Source of the DNA: UBA6168 sp964573725
Lineage (GTDB): Bacteria; Bacteroidota; Bacteroidia; Chitinophagales; Saprospiraceae
DNA length: 60,461 nt
Assembly (NCBI GenBank): GCA_964573725.1
Contig: CAZNLJ010000030.1
Coordinates: 1-60,461 of the forward strand
Direction: 5' to 3'
In this document: positions 16,040 through 25,881 of the stretch, one piece after another
Position numbering within the stretch: position 1 is the stretch's first letter
How the letters are laid out: each line of letters begins with the position of its first letter
Position numbers and translations under genes: made by a program
Notes under the pieces: generated by a model
Database searches by the model: none
What the model was told of the DNA's origin: nothing
Seen by the model: only the letters and a program-made list of their open reading frames with translations

Positions 16040-19000
16040 TCAGTTGCCGCGCCGGAATTCGACCAGTTCCTGGAGGGAATCGAATTCCTTGCGAAAGCTG
16101 AGGCCGACCCCGTACTTGTTGCGACGGCCGCCGGCGAAGTCCGGTTCCGTGCTGTTGTAGACCTTGATCTTGAGTCTTTTGTCCTTGGTGATGACATATT
16201 CCAGCTGGAAGTCACCGGAGAGGAACCCGCTGTTGGAGGCATAGAGCTGGTTATTGCCGCCGCTGACATCGAAGTTGCCGCCCATACGGATGGAAAATCG
16301 GTCGTTGATGATGACGTTGAGCCGGCCTTGCAGTTCGTTGCTGGTGTAGGCGAGGGTGGGGTTGGTGGGATCCGTGGCACCACCGCCGGCGGAATAGCGG
16401 TTGTAGGAGATGTCGAGGTCGATCCCCTTGATGAGATTGCTCCCGGCGAAGAATTCCGACACGAACTCCGTCAGATAGATGGAAAGTTGGTTGGAGAGCA
16501 TTTCGCTGAGGGTGTTGATACCGACGTCGCTGGCCTGTATGGTATACCCCGAGGGGAGGAACTGGCCGAGGATGAGGAGTCCGAACACCTGGCGGTTGAG
16601 TTCGTTGGGATCCTGCCGGATGGCGCGCATCTTGTTTTCGGCGAAATTGCGGAGTTCGCTGTCCAGGTTCGGGAATTTGATATCGAAGGCGATATCCGGT
16701 TTCAGCAGTTGGCCGGACAAGTTCATCTTGAGTTGCACATTGGTGCCGTTGCGGGAGAGGTCCTGGGCGGCCGGGGAGGCGGCGGCGAGGTATTCCTGGA
16801 TGAAACTGTACACGGAAGTGTTGAGTCCGCCGTAGACCGCATTGATTTGGAGGGTGGCATCGTAGGGGTTGCCGTTCCAGGTGATGGTACCGCCCGGTTC
16901 CACCACGAAGGGCTTGTTCAATCCCAGGTTCATGAGGGTGAAGAGGTATTTGCCGGTGGCGACGGTGAACTGGCCATACATGTCGAAACGGCCTTCGCGG
17001 GTCATGATGACCTTGAGCTGGCTGTTGCCGGTTCCCTGCATCACATCGCCCCAGGCCTTGTCGAAGATGACATCCATGGCGGCATCCGGGGTGATCTCGA
17101 GGTCGTATTCCATATTGAGGCCCCTGAGTTCCAGGGGATGGAGTGATTTTTCCTCGTCATTGCCGTCCTGCACTTTCTCGGGGAAGATGAGGAACCGGGA
17201 CTGGGGGGTGGAGCTGGCGGTGGTGGTCATGGGCAGGTACATGTGCGTCCCGGGGAGGGTGCGGCCCTTGACGTAGAGGGAGGGCTGCCGGAAGGAGCCG
17301 GAGAACTTCACATGACCGGTGCCGATGGCGGTACCGTAGAAGACCGGATTGTCACGGGCGGTGGTTTCCAGACCGACGAAGCCTTTGCCTTCCGGGGTCG
17401 ATATGCGGAGGTCGAGGCCGAAATCCCGGAGATGTTGGTGGGTGATGCCGCCTTCGAGGACCGCCGTGTTGTTGAACCGGTCGTAGACCACGGTACCGGT
17501 ACCGTCGAAGAGGGTATTGGTGAGCGAGATTTTCCCGTCGGGAACGCGGTAGGTGGTGCGGAGGGCGTTCACCTGGAAGGCCGCGCCGGACACCACCGCC
17601 TCACCGGACAACATCGGTTGGCTGGGAAGGCCGTAGAGGCGGATGTTATCGGAGGAAACACTCCCGCGGACGTCCTGGATATCCGCGACGAAATATTGGA
17701 CGATCCGGGTCGGGTAGGCATCGATGTGGAACGAAAAATCGAAGAACAGCGGGCCGTTGGCATGGCGGCGGCGGTTGTCCGGCACCAGCCCCGGCGGGTT
17801 GAAATAACCGTTGGCGACCAGGGCCATGGTGTCGTGCGTGACGGAGAGGTAGGCGTTGACCGATTCGCGGGTGCTGTTGGAGAAAGCGTCGAGCCGGAGC
17901 CGGCCGTAGTCGTCCCCATTGACCCGCAGGCTGTCGATGCGGAGCAGGGCGGAGAGTCCGCGGAAGGTGAAGAGGTCGTCCACTTCCGCTTCCAGGTCCA
18001 ATTTGCCCTGGAAGGTATGCTGCGGGATGTTGCGGAGGAAGTCGAAGGAATCGAGGGGATAATTGTTGAGTTGCAGCTCCAGTCCTTTGTCGGCGATGCT
18101 GGACGCGCGGATTTGCTGGTCGGTACCGCTGCTGAGCAGGAAGTTTCGGGTTTGGATGAGGTTTTTTCCGAAGCGGATATAATTGTTGGTGTTGATCTTC
18201 CACTGCTGGTTGAGCAAGACGAGGTCGGAATCCTTGAAACTGACCCGCCAGGTCCGGTCGGCATCGACCGTCAGCACCCCGTTGATGTTGACGTTGTCCA
18301 GCACCTTGTAAAAATTGGAGGAGATGAGCAGGAATTCCAGCGTATCCCGGAACAGGCTTCCGATAACGTAGGCCGGGGGCAGTTCGCGGGTTTCCCCGAT
18401 GGTGGTATGGACGATGCCGGCCTGGATGCTTCCTTCCGCTCCCTGCAACTGGGTGCGCAGGTATATATCCCCGAAGGCCACCTGTTGGAACGAAAAGGCG
18501 GGGACTTCCACTTCCAGGAAAAGCGACTGGGCGGGACCATCGTAACGGCCGGTCAACCTGGACCCGTCGAAACCGTCGAGCCGTTCGTCCAGGAAATGAA
18601 GGAGCCGACGGAGTTCGAAGAGGCGTGCCTGGCATTCGAAGCGGACCGAGTCGTCGAGGGGCGGAGGGGCCACGATACCCAGGCGTTCCGAGAAATCGGG
18701 ATGGTGCCGCACCAGGAACTGCCGGAACACGGCGGGAAGGACCGGCAGGTCGAAACGGCCCTTCATCTGCAGGGTGGCGAGCGAGGAGACGAAGGACAGC
18801 TCCTTTTCACCGGTTTGGGGCTGTCTGGTGGCCTGGACGGTGGCGGAATCCAAGTGGAAGGTGTCCGATTGGTTGCGGACCAGCCGGAGGTCCAGGATGT
18901 GGGCGGAACCGTCGAGATCCGCCAAATGCCGGCCTTCCAACTGCAGGGAAACCTTGCCGGCCAGGTCAAGGTCACGCTCCGACAGGTTAAGGGCCTGCAG

Positions 19001-20935
19001 GGACAGATGGCGGATATCCGCATCGAAATCGAAGGTGGGTATGGAATCGGCCAGGTTGATGGCGCCGCCGAAAGCCAGGTTCACATGTGCATCGGCGATG
19101 GACAATTCGCCGGTGAAGCGGTTCTTTTGGAACAGCCCGTTGAGGAAAGCATGCTGGTACTTGTAACCCTTGAAGACCAGGCTGTCGACCGTACCTTCGA
19201 CCTGGGCGTAGACGGAATTGATGGTCAGCCCTTTTCCGGAGCGGACTTCCGCCTGCAGGGAAACCGTCCCGACATCCGGATTGCCCGACCATTTGCCCAG
19301 GTCGAAATCCTGGAGTCGCAGGGTACCGGTATACTCCGCCTTTTCCTTTCCTTCCCTGGTTTTAAGGTTCATGAAAAGCTCGGCTTTGCCGATATCGGTG
19401 CGCAATCGGCCATCGGCCACGAAATCGACGAAGAATCCGTCGAACTTCCCGCTGAAATCCAGGCGGCCGAGGCGTTGGAAATTTTCCGGCGGCGAAAAAC
19501 CGGGCAGCAGTTTTTGCAGGGTGCGCATATGGGTGCGCAGCCGGTCGAGCTTCAGGGAAAGAAACTGCTCGTCCGGCACCGCCAGGTTGAAGGAACTGAA
19601 CCCGCCTTCCATGTACACGCCTTTCGCCAGGTTCAGTTCCAGGTGCCTCCCGTCCAGGTGGTTGACCGTTCCGCTCACCAAGCCACTGATTTCCACCACT
19701 TCCGATTTATTTTCCCTGAAAAAGGCGTTTCTGGACAAAACAGGGGCGAAGGTGAGGATATCCCGGATCGACACGGCAGCGTCCCGGAACCGGGCCGTCA
19801 TCTCCACCTCGTCCACGAATTCGGACCAGGCGGAAAAAGAAGGGTAATGGAAATGAAGGGTGTCCCCGAGTCGGGTGTGCGGGGTGATGAGCCGGAATCC
19901 GTCCAGCGCGATTTCCTCGTCGTCGACCCGGGCGGAGCGGACGGAAAGGTCCTGCAGTACGAAGCCGCTGCTGTCCCGCAGGTGCATGCCGCGGATTTCC
20001 CCTTGAAAAACCCCCTGGTCGAAGGAGAAGTCCCGAATCTCCATCCCGATACTGTCCACATCGAGGTATTGGTAATTGAGGATATCCGGCGGAGTGGTCC
20101 GGACGGGTTCCCGGCGACGGTTACGCAAGGAGAAACCGCCCTCAGCCAGTTCGAAGGTGCGGATCCGGATGTGGGGAGCCGGCCCGTATTGCACGGCGGC
20201 ATCGGACGGCGCGGAGGCGACTATCCCGGTATCAGCCTGCTCCACACAAGGGGGGTCCCACCCGATACGGACCTGGGGGGCGGTCAGCACCAATTTGTCG
20301 ACGGCGTACACCTGCCGCCGCAAGTCAAAGGTGTCGAGCTGGGCCTCCAGGCCTTCCAACCGGATGTCGTAAAGGTTACCGGCGGCCTCGTCCTCCAGGG
20401 AAACCGAAATGTCCGAAAGCCGGATATGGCGGAGATCGAACCGAAAGTCGATTCCGCCGGACGTATCCTGCCTTGCCCGGGTTTTCGAATTGAGGAAATC
20501 AAAAAGAAAAGCATAATTGGGTGGTCCGCCGTCCGGCGGGGTATGCAAATGGAGCCGGGCATCCGACAAGGATAAGTGCTCGACCGTAATCCGGCGGGCC
20601 AGCAATTTGTAAAGCCCATCATGGTTGATGGTCAACTTTCCCGCCGAAAGGAGTGTGTCGCCGGAAAGGTCCTCCACATAGACGCCGCGAAGGTGGACCC
20701 GGTTGAACAAGCCGACATACACCGACGCCACCTCTACCCTGGTATCTAAGGTTTCCGACAGGAAGGCCGTGAGCCGACGGACCGCCTCCCGCTGTACCGG
20801 CGGCAGGAACAGCAGGATTAAGGGCAGGAACAACAAGAGCACCACAACCGATACCGCCCGGCGAAGACGCACAGCCCTGCGCGTATTCCAGGCACGCCTG
20901 ACGGATTGGAAATATTCCCGGACGGATCGGTGCAT
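16040..20935 (-). CDS. tamB: TamB/DUF490-family translocation and assembly protein
   Basis: The 1631-residue protein has an N-terminal membrane anchor (about residues 23-46, VSVVVLLLFLPLILLFLPP), a very long beta-rich central region of AsmA/TamB type, and a C-terminal DUF490 domain with LEVTPD-like strands (YDLEITPDAAMDVIFDKAWGD), GQFTVATGKYLFTL and ILGQFLPSGY, ending in strands suited to the outer membrane. In Proteobacteria TamB bridges inner and outer membranes and takes part in phospholipid transport and outer-membrane protein assembly. The frame is open to 21118, but a perfect promoter element lies at 21118-21125, so the longer start cannot be transcribed; start 20935 places the anchor correctly. 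No tamA is adjacent. Confidence 0.92.
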   Translation of the reverse strand: MHRSVREYFQSVRRAWNTRRAVRLRRAVSVVVLLLFLPLILLFLPPVQREAVRRLTAFLSETLDTRVEVASVYVGLFNRVHLRGVYVEDLSGDTLLSAGKLTINHDGLYKLLARRITVEHLSLSDARLHLHTPPDGGPPNYAFLFDFLNSKTRARQDTSGGIDFRFDLRHIRLSDISVSLEDEAAGNLYDIRLEGLEAQLDTFDLRRQVYAVDKLVLTAPQVRIGWDPPCVEQADTGIVASAPSDAAVQYGPAPHIRIRTFELAEGGFSLRNRRREPVRTTPPDILNYQYLDVDSIGMEIRDFSFDQGVFQGEIRGMHLRDSSGFVLQDLSVRSARVDDEEIALDGFRLITPHTRLGDTLHFHYPSFSAWSEFVDEVEMTARFRDAAVSIRDILTFAPVLSRNAFFRENKSEVVEISGLVSGTVNHLDGRHLELNLAKGVYMEGGFSSFNLAVPDEQFLSLKLDRLRTHMRTLQKLLPGFSPPENFQRLGRLDFSGKFDGFFVDFVADGRLRTDIGKAELFMNLKTREGKEKAEYTGTLRLQDFDLGKWSGNPDVGTVSLQAEVRSGKGLTINSVYAQVEGTVDSLVFKGYKYQHAFLNGLFQKNRFTGELSIADAHVNLAFGGAINLADSIPTFDFDADIRHLSLQALNLSERDLDLAGKVSLQLEGRHLADLDGSAHILDLRLVRNQSDTFHLDSATVQATRQPQTGEKELSFVSSLATLQMKGRFDLPVLPAVFRQFLVRHHPDFSERLGIVAPPPLDDSVRFECQARLFELRRLLHFLDERLDGFDGSRLTGRYDGPAQSLFLEVEVPAFSFQQVAFGDIYLRTQLQGAEGSIQAGIVHTTIGETRELPPAYVIGSLFRDTLEFLLISSNFYKVLDNVNINGVLTVDADRTWRVSFKDSDLVLLNQQWKINTNNYIRFGKNLIQTRNFLLSSGTDQQIRASSIADKGLELQLNNYPLDSFDFLRNIPQHTFQGKLDLEAEVDDLFTFRGLSALLRIDSLRVNGDDYGRLRLDAFSNSTRESVNAYLSVTHDTMALVANGYFNPPGLVPDNRRRHANGPLFFDFSFHIDAYPTRIVQYFVADIQDVRGSVSSDNIRLYGLPSQPMLSGEAVVSGAAFQVNALRTTYRVPDGKISLTNTLFDGTGTVVYDRFNNTAVLEGGITHQHLRDFGLDLRISTPEGKGFVGLETTARDNPVFYGTAIGTGHVKFSGSFRQPSLYVKGRTLPGTHMYLPMTTTASSTPQSRFLIFPEKVQDGNDEEKSLHPLELRGLNMEYDLEITPDAAMDVIFDKAWGDVMQGTGNSQLKVIMTREGRFDMYGQFTVATGKYLFTLMNLGLNKPFVVEPGGTITWNGNPYDATLQINAVYGGLNTSVYSFIQEYLAAASPAAQDLSRNGTNVQLKMNLSGQLLKPDIAFDIKFPNLDSELRNFAENKMRAIRQDPNELNRQVFGLLILGQFLPSGYTIQASDVGINTLSEMLSNQLSIYLTEFVSEFFAGSNLIKGIDLDISYNRYSAGGGATDPTNPTLAYTSNELQGRLNVIINDRFSIRMGGNFDVSGGNNQLYASNSGFLSGDFQLEYVITKDKRLKIKVYNSTEPDFAGGRRNKYGVGLSFRKEFDSLQELVEFRRGN

Positions 20936-21455
20936 ATCGGTGTGCGGCTGTCGGCCTTGTCCTGACGTGTCGGCGGGCTGGAAATTGACGGTAGTCTGCC
21001 TGGCTTCCCTCCGGCCGAGCGGTACGGCCTGCCGGTCGGAAGATTGGGTTGTCCGCTGCGTTCGGCGCAGATTGCGCCGCCGACGCCCCGGCGACAAGTC
21101 CGTTGGGCGCTTTCCCACAAAGTTACAGGAACGATAACGAAATATCTTGCCGCCGGGATGGGTTCGTACCCGACCCTTAACGAAATATTATGTCCTTTGC
21201 AGCCAGGAAGTCGTCGCGACGGCAAGAGCACCTGTCGGGACCGCCGGTGCTATCCGCAACGAATTCCGCCGGATCCAATCGACAAATACAACCGAAACCC
21301 GGCAACAAGCGGCCCGATCCAGCGTTTAAACCAGCGGACAGGGTCGGAGATCCTCAGTCCTTCTCCCGGTCCGCCAGCCCCTTGAGGCCGCAAGAAAAAG
21401 CCTTCGGACACGGTTTGCAGCCGCGATCCGCCGACAGGCTGCCACCTGCTTCGCC
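20936..21455. other. 520-bp divergent intergenic region between tamB and nos
   Basis: Contains the tamB promoter and presumably that of the nitric oxide synthase gene. On the nos strand only CTTTGCAGCC (about 21196-21205) resembles part of a Bacteroidota promoter, without a good TA pair. No gene is supported. Confidence 0.5.
21118..21125 (-). promoter_or_regulatory. tamB promoter -7 element
   Basis: TAACTTTG on the minus strand is a perfect TAnnTTTG, with TTT near the -33 position. The leader before the chosen tamB start would be about 175 nt. Confidence 0.6.
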
Positions 21456-22676
21456 ATGATGTCACAAGACCACCAGCCACCGACAGGCCAGGAAAAGCCG
21501 ACGACGGACCGGTTCGAGCTTGCCGCCGGTTTCCTGACCCAATATTTCGGGGAATCGGGCAAACCCGGCCTGACCGACCGCCTGGAGGCGGTGCGGCAAT
21601 CCATCCGGGATACCGGTACCTACCTGCATACGGCGGAAGAGTTGACATTCGGCGCCCGGGTCGCATGGCGCAACAGCAACCGGTGCATCGGCCGCCTGCA
21701 TTGGAAATCCATACAGGTCGAGGACCAACGGACGGCCACCACCCCGGCGGAAGTCCGGGATGCGGTGTTTGAACACCTGGACTTCGCCACCAACCGCGGC
21801 AAGATCCGTCCCCGGATCACCATCTTCGCCCCGGAAGGTCCGGACGGAGTGGCCCCGCTCCGCTTCTGGAACCCCCAGGTCATCCGCTATGCCGGTTACC
21901 CGCAACCGAGCGGCGGCTTCCTCGGCGACCCGGCCCTGGTCCCTTTCACGCGCCGCTGCCTCGACCTGGGTTGGAGAGGCGCCGGAACAAAATTCGACAT
22001 CCTGCCGCTGGTCTTCCAATTCGAGGGCCAGCCCCCTTCCTGGTTCGAACTGCCTCCGGCACTGGTGCTGGAGGTCCCCCTGCACCATCCTACCCTGCCC
22101 TGGTTCGCTTCCCTGGGCCTCAAATGGCATGCCCTCCCCGTCATCTCCGACATGGTACTCCAAATCGGCGGGATCAACTACCCCGCCGCCCCTTTCAACG
22201 GTTGGTACATGGTCACGGAAATCGGTACCCGCAACCTCGGCGACAGCAACCGGTATGACCTGCTCCCGCTCATCGCCGACAAGATGGGACTGGATACCCG
22301 GTCCCGGAAATCCCTCTGGAAAGACCGTGCCCTCACGGAACTGAACGAAGCGGTCCTGCATTCCTTCGAACAGCAGGGAGTCACCCTGGTGGACCACCAT
22401 ACGGCGGCGCACCAGTTCCAACGCTTCGTCGAATCGGAACAGCGTTGCGGACGACCGGTCACGGCGGACTGGGCCTGGATTGTTCCACCCACCGCCGCCT
22501 CCGTCACGGCCATCTACCACCAGGATTGGGACGCCCGCATCCTGACGCCCAATTTCTTTTACAACACACCGGTCTGGAACCCCGACGCCGCTGTCCTCGA
22601 TTCCGACGGTCCCTACCACATCCGCACCCATCCCATCGGACCGCCCGACGGCGGATGCCCCTTCCATCGCCGGTGA
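21456..22676 (+). CDS. nos: Bacterial nitric oxide synthase oxygenase (stand-alone)
   Basis: Oxidises L-arginine to citrulline and nitric oxide at a thiolate-ligated heme with a pterin cofactor. The 406-residue protein consists only of the oxygenase domain. AWRNSNRCIGR holds the heme ligand Cys77; FNGWYMVTEIGTRN holds Glu255, which binds the arginine guanidinium; DWAWIVPPTAASVTAIYHQDW (from 338) is the pterin and dimer-interface region, with Trp339 and Trp341. No flavin reductase domain is attached and no reductase gene adjoins, so electrons must come from a separate partner, as in Bacillus NOS. The N-terminus lacks the animal zinc-site CxxxxC. The C-terminus GGCPFHRR is an odd extra cysteine-containing tail. 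Transcribed alone. Confidence 0.96.
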   Translation: MMSQDHQPPTGQEKPTTDRFELAAGFLTQYFGESGKPGLTDRLEAVRQSIRDTGTYLHTAEELTFGARVAWRNSNRCIGRLHWKSIQVEDQRTATTPAEVRDAVFEHLDFATNRGKIRPRITIFAPEGPDGVAPLRFWNPQVIRYAGYPQPSGGFLGDPALVPFTRRCLDLGWRGAGTKFDILPLVFQFEGQPPSWFELPPALVLEVPLHHPTLPWFASLGLKWHALPVISDMVLQIGGINYPAAPFNGWYMVTEIGTRNLGDSNRYDLLPLIADKMGLDTRSRKSLWKDRALTELNEAVLHSFEQQGVTLVDHHTAAHQFQRFVESEQRCGRPVTADWAWIVPPTAASVTAIYHQDWDARILTPNFFYNTPVWNPDAAVLDSDGPYHIRTHPIGPPDGGCPFHRR

Positions 22677-23027
22677 TTCCGGTCGTGGATAGCTTGCCCT
22701 GACCGGCGGACCGGTAATCCCGACACCTCCGACCCGCCACCCCGCTGACCGTCCGGCGGCCCTCCCCGTGCAGGGCCGTGCCCCATCTTCCGTGCTCTTG
22801 CCGCACCGGCCGACGCTTCGGAAAACCGGTCCTAGGTCCCCGAAGCCCTTGTCGATGCACTTCCGCCGGGACACTTTTTTTTCATTTCGTCGGGGAATTC
22901 AAAAAAAACGCCTGTATTTGGGATATTTTTGATGGGTATCCGCCGGACAGGAAAGCGGCTGCCGCCCCGGCGCCAGGCAATCCCGGCGCAGGCAGCTGCT
23001 CCTTCCCCACCAAAACACGACCATCCA
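22677..23027. other. 351-bp gap before the carotenoid genes
   Basis: No gene is supported. An AT-rich stretch at 22870-22930 holds TGTATTTG (22913-22920, 7 of 8 to the -7 consensus), a possible promoter for the desaturase. No terminator hairpin with a T tract follows nos. Confidence 0.4.
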
Positions 23028-24494
23028 ATGAAAAGAACTGCCATCATCGGCGCCGGCATCGGCGGATTGGCAACCGCCGTCAGGCTGGCCAGCCAAGGCC
23101 ATGCCGTTACGGTTTTTGAGGCCAACGACTATCCGGGCGGCAAACTGACGGCCTTCTCCCAGGACGGGTTCCGCTTCGACGCCGGCCCTTCGCTGTTCAC
23201 CATGCCGCAATACGTGACCGAATTGTTCGAGCTGGCGGGCGAACCGGTGACGGACCATTTTTCGTTCCGCGCCCTGCCTGTCGCCTGCCATTATTTCTGG
23301 GAGGACGGCACCCGTTTCCAGGCGAGTACGGACCGGGCGGCATTCGCCCGGACGGCGGAAGCCACCTTCGGCGTCCCGGCCCGGGTGACCGCCGCCTACC
23401 TGCGGCGGAGCGAGCGGAAATACCAGCTCGCCGGCCGGATTTTCCTGGAATATTCCCTCCACCGGCTGGGTACCTGGTTGCAGCCCGGGGTACTGAAGGC
23501 CTTGGCTTTTCTCCCGTTCTTCGACCTCTTCCGGTCCATGCACCAGGTCAACCGGGGCTGGTTCGGCGAACGGCGGCTGGCCCAACTGTTCGACCGATAC
23601 GCCACCTACAACGGGTCGGATCCCTACCAGGCGCCCGGAATGTTGACGATCATCCCCCACTTCGAACATGGCATCGGCACATTTTATCCGGAAGGGGGTA
23701 TGCATCACATTACGGAGGCCATCTACGGGCTGGCGCGCCGGAAGGGTGTCGAGTTCCGCTTCGGGGAAGCGGTCACGTCCATCCTGACCCATGACGGCAA
23801 GGCCACCGGTATCATGACGGCCGCAGGAACCGAGCCTTTCGACCGGGTGGTCAGCAACATGGACGTGTATTACACCTACCACCGGCTGCTGCCCGGCGCC
23901 AAACGGCCGGAACGGATCCTGCGGCAACCCAAAAGCACCTCCGCCCTGATATTTTATTGGGGTATCGGCCGCCACTTCCCGGAACTGCACCTGCACAACA
24001 TCTTTTTTTCGGCCGACTACGGGGCGGAGTTCCGCACCCAGGCCGACGGCGGGGTGACCGATGACCCGACGGTCTATGTCAACATCACTTCCAAACTGAC
24101 GCCCGCCGATGCACCGGCCGGCGCAGAGAATTGGTTTGTGATGGTCAACACGCCCTGTGCGGACGCGAGCGGAACCACCGCCGAGTGGGTCGCCCGGATC
24201 CGGGAGCGGGTCCTCCAAAAACTCAGCCGCCGGCTCGGGGTGGAACTGGGGCCACTGATCCGCACGGAGGCGGTCCTGCACCCCTCCGAAATCGAGAACA
24301 GGACCGCCTCCCACCGCGGTGCGCTCTACGGATACAGCAGCAACAACCGGATGGCGGCCTTCCTGCGGCACCCCAACTTTTCCAACCGCATAAAAAATCT
24401 TTATTTTGTCGGAGGAAGCGTTCACCCGGGGGGAGGGATCCCCCTATGCCTGCTGTCCGCCAAGATAACGGCCGGGGAAATCGGGCCGGCCTGA
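23028..24494 (+). CDS. Carotenoid desaturase of the CrtI family, probably CrtD
   Basis: The 488-residue flavoprotein starts MKRTAIIGAGIGGLATAVRL, the FAD-binding GxGxxG (residues 8-13), followed by FEANDYPGGKL, FDAGPSLFTMP and, near the end, LYFVGGSVHPGGGIPLCLLS, the hallmark of CrtI/CrtD enzymes. The start at 23028 drops 33 non-family residues of the longer frame. CrtI introduces double bases in phytoene; CrtD desaturates position 3,4 of 1-hydroxy carotenoids. The next gene encodes a CruF-like hydratase, which makes the 1-hydroxy substrate, so CrtD is the better guess, but sequence alone by eye does not separate the two. No crtB, crtY or crtZ is in the window. Confidence 0.88.
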   Translation: MKRTAIIGAGIGGLATAVRLASQGHAVTVFEANDYPGGKLTAFSQDGFRFDAGPSLFTMPQYVTELFELAGEPVTDHFSFRALPVACHYFWEDGTRFQASTDRAAFARTAEATFGVPARVTAAYLRRSERKYQLAGRIFLEYSLHRLGTWLQPGVLKALAFLPFFDLFRSMHQVNRGWFGERRLAQLFDRYATYNGSDPYQAPGMLTIIPHFEHGIGTFYPEGGMHHITEAIYGLARRKGVEFRFGEAVTSILTHDGKATGIMTAAGTEPFDRVVSNMDVYYTYHRLLPGAKRPERILRQPKSTSALIFYWGIGRHFPELHLHNIFFSADYGAEFRTQADGGVTDDPTVYVNITSKLTPADAPAGAENWFVMVNTPCADASGTTAEWVARIRERVLQKLSRRLGVELGPLIRTEAVLHPSEIENRTASHRGALYGYSSNNRMAAFLRHPNFSNRIKNLYFVGGSVHPGGGIPLCLLSAKITAGEIGPA

Positions 24495-24550
24495 CCCGTA
24501 CACCCACAAGCGGGGAGGACGGCCGGAAGTCCCGGCACATACCTGATGCT

Positions 24551-25237
24551 ATGTCCCACCATACAGACCCTTCGTCCGCCGCCTCAACGACCCGGCAGGC
24601 CCGGGGAAAAATCCGGCTCACCGGGGTCGTGCTGCTGGTCACCCACCTGGTCGGCATCCTCACGGTCCGCTTGCTGGGCCGTACGGATATCCTGGACCTG
24701 ACGCCGCTGCAGCTCCTGAGTTGTTTCGGCCTGCTGGTCTGGAACCATCCGGACGGGCCGCGGGACCGCCTGTGGCGGTTCCTCACGGTCGCGTTCCTGG
24801 CCGGTTACTGGGTGGAGGTCGCCGGTGTGGCGACGGGCCGGATCTTCGGCTCCTATGCCTACGGAGAAATCCTGGGGCCGAAACTGTGGGAAACCCCCTT
24901 GTTGATCGGGGTGAATTGGGCGATGTTGGTCTATGCCGGCAACTGCCTGGCCAACCGGTGGCTGGACGGCCGGGGCGGCTGGTGGGTCCGGGCACTGGCC
25001 GGTGCCATCTTCCCGGTCGCCCTCGACCTGCTGCTGGAACCGGTGGCCATCGCGCATGGGATGTGGACCTGGGAAACCGGGAACCCGCCGATGCAGAATT
25101 ACCTGGGATGGTTCGCCGTTTCCCTGGCCTTGTCCCTGCTGCACCAACGGTGGTTGCCGGATTGCCGCAACCCGGTGGCCGGTTGGCTGCTGCTGGCACA
25201 GGCCGCCTTCTTCGCCGCCCTGCATCCCGGCTGGTAG
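24551..25237 (+). CDS. cruF: CruF-like carotenoid 1',2'-hydratase, membrane protein
   Basis: The 228-residue protein has six to seven hydrophobic segments and the family features GRIFGSYAYGEILGPKLWETPLLIGVNWAMLVYA and DLLLEPVAIAHGMWTWE (given here as separate neighbouring motifs in residues about 97-185), typical of the DUF422/CruF family. In saproxanthin, myxol and flexixanthin pathways CruF hydrates the acyclic end of a gamma-carotene-type intermediate. It begins 57 bp after the desaturase on the same strand, so the two likely form an operon for acyclic-end modification of a monocyclic carotenoid. Start ATG 24551 gives a short polar N-terminus; the open frame continues upstream inside the desaturase gene but is not family-like. 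Confidence 0.85.
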   Translation: MSHHTDPSSAASTTRQARGKIRLTGVVLLVTHLVGILTVRLLGRTDILDLTPLQLLSCFGLLVWNHPDGPRDRLWRFLTVAFLAGYWVEVAGVATGRIFGSYAYGEILGPKLWETPLLIGVNWAMLVYAGNCLANRWLDGRGGWWVRALAGAIFPVALDLLLEPVAIAHGMWTWETGNPPMQNYLGWFAVSLALSLLHQRWLPDCRNPVAGWLLLAQAAFFAALHPGW

Positions 25238-25295
25238 GCCGGTACCTATGTGGAAAGGATTTCAGCGCCGGAGGGGCGGGACCATCCGAGGCGGC

Positions 25296-25322
25296 AAAAA
25301 TCGGACGGGCATCCGCCCGTCC
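25296..25322 (-). terminator. Intrinsic terminator after the thioesterase gene
   Basis: GGACGGGC (25303-25310), loop ATCC, GCCCGTCC (25315-25322). Read on the minus strand the hairpin is followed by GATTTTT, which fits termination of the 25.4-30.3 kb minus-strand genes. It lies between convergent gene ends. Confidence 0.85.
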
Positions 25323-25355
25323 CGTCATCCGACGGTACAAGCCGCCACGGTCCCT

Positions 25356-25781
25356 TTACATTGTCCCGACGTCCGAAAGAAACGGACGGATCAGGTCGAG
25401 GAAAAATTCCGGTGCCCGGACGGGGCGCCGGGTACCGCTGTCCACGAACACCAGCCGGACATCGCCCTCGTTGACCAATTTGCTTTCCTCATTGAGGATT
25501 TCCGTGTGAAAGGAAAGGAACTTGTCCGGCCATTCCACCAAGGTGGTGCGGATGTGCAGCAGGTCGTCGTAGCCGGCCGGGCGGATGAACCGCATCTCCA
25601 TGGAGGCGACCGGCAGCATGATCCGGTGCTTTTCCTCCATTTCCCGGTATCGCATGCCGAGGCCCCGCAGCATCTCCGTCCGTCCTACCTCGTACAGTTC
25701 GGCGTAGCGGCCGTAATACAGGTATCCCATCTGGTCGGTGTCGGCGTAGCGGACCCTCGCCTGGCATTCGGTGGTGTACAT
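25356..25781 (-). CDS. Acyl-CoA thioesterase, YbgC/4-hydroxybenzoyl-CoA thioesterase type
   Basis: The 141-residue hotdog-fold protein carries RYADTDQMGYLYYGRYAELYEVGRTE (residues 11-36, quoted as the DTDQMG catalytic loop and the following helix), the signature of YbgC-type thioesterases. Such enzymes hydrolyse short- or medium-chain acyl-CoA and in Proteobacteria are found with the Tol-Pal genes; no Tol genes are here. It follows the arginine deiminase gene by 100 bp on the same strand and ends before a terminator. Confidence 0.92.
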   Translation of the reverse strand: MYTTECQARVRYADTDQMGYLYYGRYAELYEVGRTEMLRGLGMRYREMEEKHRIMLPVASMEMRFIRPAGYDDLLHIRTTLVEWPDKFLSFHTEILNEESKLVNEGDVRLVFVDSGTRRPVRAPEFFLDLIRPFLSDVGTM

Positions 25782-25881
25782 GATCGGTATGGCATATGGC
25801 CGGATCCGGCCAGGTGCCGTTTCCGGAAGGTGAATCGCATCGCCGGCAAAGATAGGAAGCTTGCGGCAATGGGCCGGCCTG

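Noticed and set aside
13357..16101. A 914-codon plus-strand frame across folD and the lipase gene
   Set aside because: It runs through two well-conserved minus-strand genes and their gaps without any recognisable domain; high GC content explains the absence of stops.
17243..20575. A 1110-codon open frame antisense to tamB
   Set aside because: Shadow of a GC-rich coding frame; product is Gly/Glu/Val-rich noise with no recognisable motif, while the minus strand gives an unmistakable TamB protein.
22869..22925. AT-rich stretch considered as a firm promoter for the carotenoid genes
   Set aside because: The -7 match is 7 of 8 and there is no -33 TTG at the expected distance, so it is mentioned only as possible.
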